64,000 nucleotides of DNA from Anaerolineae bacterium CG2_30_57_67 (GTDB lineage: Bacteria; Chloroflexota; Anaerolineae; Anaerolineales; Villigracilaceae), in the NCBI GenBank assembly GCA_001872455.1, contig MNXJ01000057.1:62001-126000 (forward strand). The letters are read 5' to 3'. The translations under genes were made by a program, and so were the position numbers. Shown here piece by piece: positions 58,191-64,000 of this stretch; position 1 is the first letter of the stretch; each line of letters opens with the position of its first letter. The notes under the pieces were generated by a model that saw nothing but the letters and a program-made list of their open reading frames with translations, was not told where the DNA came from and made no database searches.

Positions 58191-61100
58191 CTATCCCGCA
58201 TTTAACCGCTTAAGAGTTTTTTCCAGCGTGGAAAACAGTTCCTTTTCGGTCAACATGCCTTTTTGCAACATTTGCTTGCCCAGGTTGTCTAGTTTTTCGC
58301 GCTGTTCGCTGGTCAATTCTGCGCCGCTGATGACGAGTACCGGGATGTCGCGCAGTTTGGCGTCAGTGCGCAGACGTTCCAGAATGGCAAACCCATCCAT
58401 CTCGGGCATAAAAAGGTCAAGGATGATGGCCTGTGGATGATTGGTTTCAATCATTTTCCAGCCTACCAGCCCGCCCTGGGCCAGGACAGGCTGGTAGGAG
58501 CCGCTTTCGGAGAGAATTTTTTCAATCAGCCGCAGGTCTTCTGCTGAGTCGTCAATTACCAGCACTGATTGTATGCTTCCGTCGCCATTGAGCCGGTTGA
58601 GCGCCCCAATCAGGTCGTCTTCCAGAATGGGCTTGACCAGGTAGTCAGCGGCGCCCAGGCTGAAGCCTTTTTCTTCTTCTTCCACAATTGAGCAGATGAT
58701 GACCGGCAGGTTGCGTGTTTCTGGGTCATTTTTCAGTTCTTGTAAAATTTGCCAGCCGTCTACGTCAGGCATCATGATGTCGAGTGTGATGGCGTAAGGA
58801 TGCAGGCGTTTGGCGGCATCTTTGGCGGTGGCGGCGTTGCTGACCGGCACAACCTGATAGCCCTCGGGTTTCAGGTAGCGCTCGTACAGGCTGGTGATTT
58901 GCGGGTCATCATCAATACACAGGATGATTTTCCCATCGCCAACCGGATTATTTTTGGGTTGGTGGTACATTGGTAGGGTGAAGTAGAAGGTGCTGCCCTC
59001 GCCCTCGGCGCTGTGAACGCCGATGCGCCCACCGTGCAGGTCCACCAGTCGGGCGCAGATGGACAGCCCCAGCCCGGTGCCGCCCGATTTGCGGGTGGCT
59101 GACGAATCGACTTGAGAAAAGGCCAGGAAGAGTTTTTTCTGGTCTTCGGGTGAGATGCCCGGCCCTGTGTCGGTAACGCTGACCATTACCTCGTGTACGC
59201 CGTCCGAACTGACGTGCGCTTGTGCGGCAATGGTGATGGCGCCTTCTTCGGTAAACTTGGAGGCGTTGGATACCAGGTTGAGTAATACCTGCCGAATACG
59301 CATGGCGTCGGCGCGTACGGTGGGCAGCCCCGATTCGATTTCCTTGACCATCTGGATGGGTTTGTCTTTGATCAGCCCCATGGCGGTCGTCAGGACGCTG
59401 GAGATGCTATCGGCCAGGTTGACTTCTTCCAGCGCCAGCTCCATCTTTCCGGCCTCGATTTTCGACAGATCGAGAATGTCGTTAATCAACATCAGCAGGT
59501 GTTGCCCAGAGTTGTAAATGGCGAGCAAATCCTGATTTTGTTGTTCGTTGATGGCGCCGTCAATGCCCTTGATGATGACGCGCGAAAAGCCGATGATGGA
59601 GTTGAGTGGGGTGCGCAGTTCGTGCGACATGTTTGCCAGAAACTGGCTTTTGATGCGGTCGAGTTCGCGCATTTCGGTGACGGCTTTTTGCGCCAACTCG
59701 TAGGAGCGGGCGTTGTCAATGGCAACGGCCACCTGGTCGGCCAGCGTTTCCAGCACGGCGATGTCTTCGTCCAGGAAAGCGCCCACCTCGCGCGACTGAA
59801 TATCCAGCGCCCCGATGACGCGCTGACCGATTTTTAGCGGGATGCCCGCCTCGGCGCGGGTCTCTGGCAGTTGCGGGTTGATGCGGTAGATTGGGTCGAG
59901 CGCGGTATTGTTGACAATCAGTGTGCGCCCGTTGGCGGTGACATTGCCGATAATTGACTTTGAGCCAACAGCCAGGGCGTGTTGGCGGGCTTTCATCTCC
60001 TCGCCCGCCTCGCCGGTGGCTTCGCGCAACACGGCGTTGAAACCAGTTTCTTCGACAATGAAGATGGCAACGTGGTAGTAGCCAAAACGTGAGCGAATTA
60101 AATTGGTGGTGCGGTTGAAGAGTGTCGGCAGGTCGAGTGTGGAGGTGATGATGCGGCCTACCTCGGTGGCGGTTGCCAGATATTCATTTTGGCGGCGCAA
60201 GGCCTCTTCGGTGCGGTTGCGTTCGGTGACATCCTGCCAGATGCTGACGTAGTTGGTGACCTCGCCGCTGGCGTTTTTTACCGGGGTGATGGTTTGTTCG
60301 ATGATGAAGAGTGTGCCATCTTTGCGCCGGTTGGTGATTTCGCCAAACCAGGTTTTACCGCTGAGGATGGTTTCCCATAAATTGGTGTAGAAATCGGCGC
60401 CGTGTTTGCCCGATTTCAGCAGGCTGGTTTTACGGCCGATCACTTCCTCCCGGCTGAAGCCGGTTTGCTTTTCAAAGGCTGGGTTGGCCCAGGTGATGTT
60501 CGCTCCGAGATCGGTCAAAACGATGGTGTTGGCGGCCACTTCCAGTGCGGCGCTTTGGAGCAGAATTGACTCTTCGGCGCGGATTTTCTCGACAACGGTA
60601 GCAATTTGCGGCGCAAGGCGGCTCAAAATCTGCATGTGTTCGCGTGTCAGCACCAGGCTATCGTCGTAGGACTGGGTGGCGAACATGCCAATTGTTTCTT
60701 TGGTGCGTAGGGGCAAGCCAATCCAGATGTTGGAAGGCGTACCGCGTATAATGATTTCGCCCGCTTCGTTCATGGCTTGGACGTCTTGCGCGCTGGCATA
60801 GAGCGGGTTGCCCGTGTTGATGACGCGCGTGGTCAGATTGGTGCTGGGCGTGTGTGTTGACCAGGGTTCTGGGTCGTGTTCGTCGGCCTTGTAAGGGTAT
60901 GAAATTTGGTTGCGCTCGCGGTCGAAGAGCGCAAAATACAGGTTGCGGGCCGGGACGATGGTTTGCAGGGCGTGGTGGATTTCTTCCAGCGCTTTTGCCA
61001 GTATCACTTCTGTCACGCCGATTTCGGTAATTTTTGCAACCACTTCGTCAACTTTTTGGTCTGTACGCTGAACCGTGATGTCTTTATTGACGCCGCGGTA

Positions 61101-63374
61101 GCCGGTAAATTTTTTATTGACATCAAACATTGGCACGGCGTTGGTCAGCAAAATGACCTCGCGTCCGTCTTTGGCCAGGTTGCGGTTTTCCATATCAAGC
61201 ATGCGGCCTTTGCTGCGGTATAGGTCGCGCATCACGGTACCGATGCGCTCACTTTCGTCGGCGGGCATAAAAGCGCGCGGATTTTTACCGATGACTTCTT
61301 CTGGCGTATAGCCCAATACTTCGACGACTTTGTCGGAGCAATAGGTGTATCTGCCGCGGGAGTCAATTTCCCAAACCCAGTCGGCGGTTGCCAGCGCCAC
61401 GTCGCGGAAGCGGGTTTCGGAGTTTTGGATTTCTTGATAGAGCCGCGCGTTTTGAATGGAGGTGGCGGTTTGCAGAAAAATTGCTTCCAGCAATGATATT
61501 TCTCCCGGGCTGAGGCGGCGGTCTGCCTCGAGAATATCCACGCCGGCGGTGCCAATGACTTCCTCGCCTGCCAGAATGGGGAAGATTGCCAGGTTTTGCG
61601 TGCCGCGTTTCGCCATTATCTCGCGAATGGGTTCCATCAGTGGGCTGTTGGGCACATCTTCCACCCACAGGTGTTGACGGGTGTTTAGCACTTGTATGGT
61701 GGCGGCGTTGCCTTCGATGGGGATGTTCGTTCCCAGGTCGGGCGAGCCGCCTGCTGGGGCGGGCGTGTCGGCTACTAAAATCAGATGTTTTTTATCGGGG
61801 GAAATCAGCGTGATGCCGATATGCCCGACCTTGAAGTAGGCTTGAATTTTTTCGGCGATGCTTTGCAGGCTGTTTTCCAACTTGAGCGAGCCGGAAACAG
61901 AACTGACGATTTCGTTGAGGAGCGATTGTTCTTCAGCGCGCTGCTGCGCCTGGGCATACAGGCTGGCGTTTTGAATGGCAACGGCGGCCTGGGCGCCAAT
62001 GGACTTTGCCAGCGGCTTCATCTCGGCAGTGTAGGTATTGGCGGTTCCGTGGTCAAGAATCAAAATGCCGATGACGGCGCTGCCGACCAGTAGCGGCACG
62101 CCCATCCACGAGCTAATGTGCGCGGTTTCTTCGCGCACGTCCCAGCGTGGGTCTTGGCGCACATCGGCCAGGATGAGCGGTTCGCGCGTGGTGACGATTT
62201 CATGAATGATGGGGTCTTCCTGCTCGGGGCGCAGGTAGTAGCTATCGGGGTGGTGAATTTCTTCCAGACGTTCCTGGTCGTAACTGATTCCGCCTACTTG
62301 ACGGCGTTTCCCCTGTGATTCAACTAGTTGAATGCTGGCAGTGCCGAAGCTGAGCAGACGCGGCAATTGTTGCAACAGGCGTTGAACAACAATGTCCAAT
62401 TGCAACGACTCGCCGGTAATACGCGCCATGTCCGAAAGCGTATCGGCCACCTGGCGGCGATATTGTTCTTGCTGGTACAGCTGCGCGTTTTGAATCGAAC
62501 CGGCGATTTGGGCTGCCAGCGTGCTGAGAATGGCCTGGTCTTCTTCGCTGAAAAAATTGATCTTGTCAGAGTGAATATTGAGGACGCCCAAAAGGTTGTT
62601 GCCGGTAAAAACTGGCAGCGCCATCTCGGCGCGTATATTTGGCAACAACGGGTTGGCAAGCCAGTTTGGATCCTGGCTGACGTCGTTATCTACCACCACC
62701 TGGCGGCTACGGGCCGCGCGGGCGACAATGGAAACGGGTTGGTCAATCTCAACTTCGCGCGCGCCGTGCGTGCCCTGGTGTTCGTCATCTTCCTGCCAGC
62801 CGCAGGCTTGCACTTTTAGCGTGTGCTGGTTACTTTCCAACAGGAAGATGTGGGCGTGATACAGGTTGAAACGGCGTTGGGTGAGATGTACCGCTTCTTC
62901 GAGCAGGGGTTGTAGTTCGAGAATGGTCGAAATGCGGGTGGAAATTTCGGCAATCGCCTGCAGCTGCTGGGCCGATTTGCCGGTCTTCTGGAAGAGCTGC
63001 GCATTTTGCAGCGCCAGGCTCAGCTGGTCTACCACCTGACGTAATAATAATCGGTCATCTTCCTGCCAGACGCGGTGTGAATCGTCCACCACTTCCAGCG
63101 AAGTGAGGCCATCTTCTTGTTCAAAGGGAATGGCAAGCGTGGAAAGGTTGTCGCGCGAGGTTTGCGTGACGGTGACTGCGGACGATGGCAACATCCCAGT
63201 CAGTGCGCGGGTGTTGACCTGACGGGAGGCGGGTACCGGTTCTGCCGCAGTTATTTTTTTGGTCGGCTTTTTGGGCAGGGCAACTTCTCGCGGGGTTGCG
63301 GCTTCCTGCTCAGTGGGCTTGATGTCGCCAAAGATCTTATTCAGCCTTTTGCGCATTTCCTTGTTGTCTGACAT
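58191..63374 (-). CDS. Giant multi-GAF/PAS hybrid histidine kinase with two C-terminal receivers
   Basis: Repeated GAF and PAS modules, ANMSHELRTPLNSIIGFSRVI H-box, receivers ILCIDDDPQI...LDIMMPDVDGW and VLVIDDSAEDL...LDLFMPEMDGF. Confidence 0.93.
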   Translation of the reverse strand: MSDNKEMRKRLNKIFGDIKPTEQEAATPREVALPKKPTKKITAAEPVPASRQVNTRALTGMLPSSAVTVTQTSRDNLSTLAIPFEQEDGLTSLEVVDDSHRVWQEDDRLLLRQVVDQLSLALQNAQLFQKTGKSAQQLQAIAEISTRISTILELQPLLEEAVHLTQRRFNLYHAHIFLLESNQHTLKVQACGWQEDDEHQGTHGAREVEIDQPVSIVARAARSRQVVVDNDVSQDPNWLANPLLPNIRAEMALPVFTGNNLLGVLNIHSDKINFFSEEDQAILSTLAAQIAGSIQNAQLYQQEQYRRQVADTLSDMARITGESLQLDIVVQRLLQQLPRLLSFGTASIQLVESQGKRRQVGGISYDQERLEEIHHPDSYYLRPEQEDPIIHEIVTTREPLILADVRQDPRWDVREETAHISSWMGVPLLVGSAVIGILILDHGTANTYTAEMKPLAKSIGAQAAVAIQNASLYAQAQQRAEEQSLLNEIVSSVSGSLKLENSLQSIAEKIQAYFKVGHIGITLISPDKKHLILVADTPAPAGGSPDLGTNIPIEGNAATIQVLNTRQHLWVEDVPNSPLMEPIREIMAKRGTQNLAIFPILAGEEVIGTAGVDILEADRRLSPGEISLLEAIFLQTATSIQNARLYQEIQNSETRFRDVALATADWVWEIDSRGRYTYCSDKVVEVLGYTPEEVIGKNPRAFMPADESERIGTVMRDLYRSKGRMLDMENRNLAKDGREVILLTNAVPMFDVNKKFTGYRGVNKDITVQRTDQKVDEVVAKITEIGVTEVILAKALEEIHHALQTIVPARNLYFALFDRERNQISYPYKADEHDPEPWSTHTPSTNLTTRVINTGNPLYASAQDVQAMNEAGEIIIRGTPSNIWIGLPLRTKETIGMFATQSYDDSLVLTREHMQILSRLAPQIATVVEKIRAEESILLQSAALEVAANTIVLTDLGANITWANPAFEKQTGFSREEVIGRKTSLLKSGKHGADFYTNLWETILSGKTWFGEITNRRKDGTLFIIEQTITPVKNASGEVTNYVSIWQDVTERNRTEEALRRQNEYLATATEVGRIITSTLDLPTLFNRTTNLIRSRFGYYHVAIFIVEETGFNAVLREATGEAGEEMKARQHALAVGSKSIIGNVTANGRTLIVNNTALDPIYRINPQLPETRAEAGIPLKIGQRVIGALDIQSREVGAFLDEDIAVLETLADQVAVAIDNARSYELAQKAVTEMRELDRIKSQFLANMSHELRTPLNSIIGFSRVIIKGIDGAINEQQNQDLLAIYNSGQHLLMLINDILDLSKIEAGKMELALEEVNLADSISSVLTTAMGLIKDKPIQMVKEIESGLPTVRADAMRIRQVLLNLVSNASKFTEEGAITIAAQAHVSSDGVHEVMVSVTDTGPGISPEDQKKLFLAFSQVDSSATRKSGGTGLGLSICARLVDLHGGRIGVHSAEGEGSTFYFTLPMYHQPKNNPVGDGKIILCIDDDPQITSLYERYLKPEGYQVVPVSNAATAKDAAKRLHPYAITLDIMMPDVDGWQILQELKNDPETRNLPVIICSIVEEEEKGFSLGAADYLVKPILEDDLIGALNRLNGDGSIQSVLVIDDSAEDLRLIEKILSESGSYQPVLAQGGLVGWKMIETNHPQAIILDLFMPEMDGFAILERLRTDAKLRDIPVLVISGAELTSEQREKLDNLGKQMLQKGMLTEKELFSTLEKTLKRLNAG

Positions 63375-64000
63375 AGTCAACTAACTCCTGAGCAAGAATA
63401 CGGTATTGTTGTGAGCCGCGGCTGTTGGGGCGATACTGGCTGATGGGAATCCCCACGATGGGGCTTTCACGCAGGCGCGTGTCAATTTCGATCACTGCGG
63501 TAAACAACCCGGCGCCGAAAGTTTGTTGCAACTGCTCGCGGATGGCGCGGTGGGCGCGGTTGCGTTCATCCAGTAAGGTGATGAGAATGCGATACGCCAG
63601 ATCGGGGTTGCTATCTTTGCGAATGCGCCGGATGATGGTCATCATGTCACGCAGGGCGTAGGCTGAAAAATATTCTGCTTGGGTGGGGATAACCAGTAAA
63701 TTGGCCGCAGTCAGCGCGTTGGTGGTAATGGCGCCCATGGATGGCGGACAATCCATCAGAATATAGTCAAATTTTTGTGCTTCGGGGCTTTTAAGCGCAT
63801 CGCGCAAAATGAACTGGTAGTTCATCCGAACCGGTAAAAAATGTTCCGCATCTACCATGCGCGAGGAGGAAGCCACCAGCTGTAAGTTGGTCGTTTGGGT
63901 GGTCTGAATGCTGTCTTGCAGAGCCGACCCATCCAGTAAAATTTCGGCGCTGGTGTGGGCGCTTTTGCCCGGCTCCAGCCCGTTTGCCAGCGTCAGATTG
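63337..64000 (-). CDS. ParA/MinD/Soj-type ATPase (5' end beyond window)
   Basis: FDYILMDCPPSMGAITTNALTAANLLVIPTQAEYFSAYALRDMMTIIRRIR; frame open to the right edge. Confidence 0.9.
   Translation of the reverse strand, partial: NLTLANGLEPGKSAHTSAEILLDGSALQDSIQTTQTTNLQLVASSSRMVDAEHFLPVRMNYQFILRDALKSPEAQKFDYILMDCPPSMGAITTNALTAANLLVIPTQAEYFSAYALRDMMTIIRRIRKDSNPDLAYRILITLLDERNRAHRAIREQLQQTFGAGLFTAVIEIDTRLRESPIVGIPISQYRPNSRGSQQYRILAQELVDYVRQQGNAQKAE

Overview
This 64 kb window looks like chromosomal DNA from a Chloroflexi/Anaerolineae-type bacterium. That placement is inferred from protein style and gene order; no search was run. It is dense in genes. Housekeeping blocks are: a partial rpoN (sigma-54), WecA/TagO-like transferase, tRNA-His, LOG protein, fabF-fabH-tatA, the CIRCE-hrcA-grpE-dnaK-dnaJ-prmA-dnaX-ybaB-recR cluster, glpD, murJ and trmFO. 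Transport operons are a MalEFG/UgpBAE-like sugar ABC system and a TetR-controlled YbhFGRS-like export operon. Much of the rest is signalling: multi-PAS/GAF hybrid kinases, a REC-PAS-GAF-HD-GYP protein, a CheB-CheR-PAS-kinase fusion, an FHA-wHTH/Ser-Thr kinase pair, and a ParA / giant hybrid kinase / threonine synthase-REC / EamA operon. The most unusual structure is a pair of ~0.66 kb cassettes. Each holds a four-helix-bundle (23S rRNA IVP/S23-like) ORF between short-unit (7-8 bp) tandem arrays and lies co-directionally inside a host operon; most arrays switch strand partway through. An ORF-less array of the same octamer family sits in frame inside an ABC ATPase gene. Other notable items are a threonine synthase-receiver fusion beside a paralogous kinase receiver, a HicA-like toxin apparently lacking its catalytic core, a sigma-54 with a Cys-rich zinc-knuckle-like insertion, and several MITE-like elements with terminal inverted repeats concentrated in one intergenic island.
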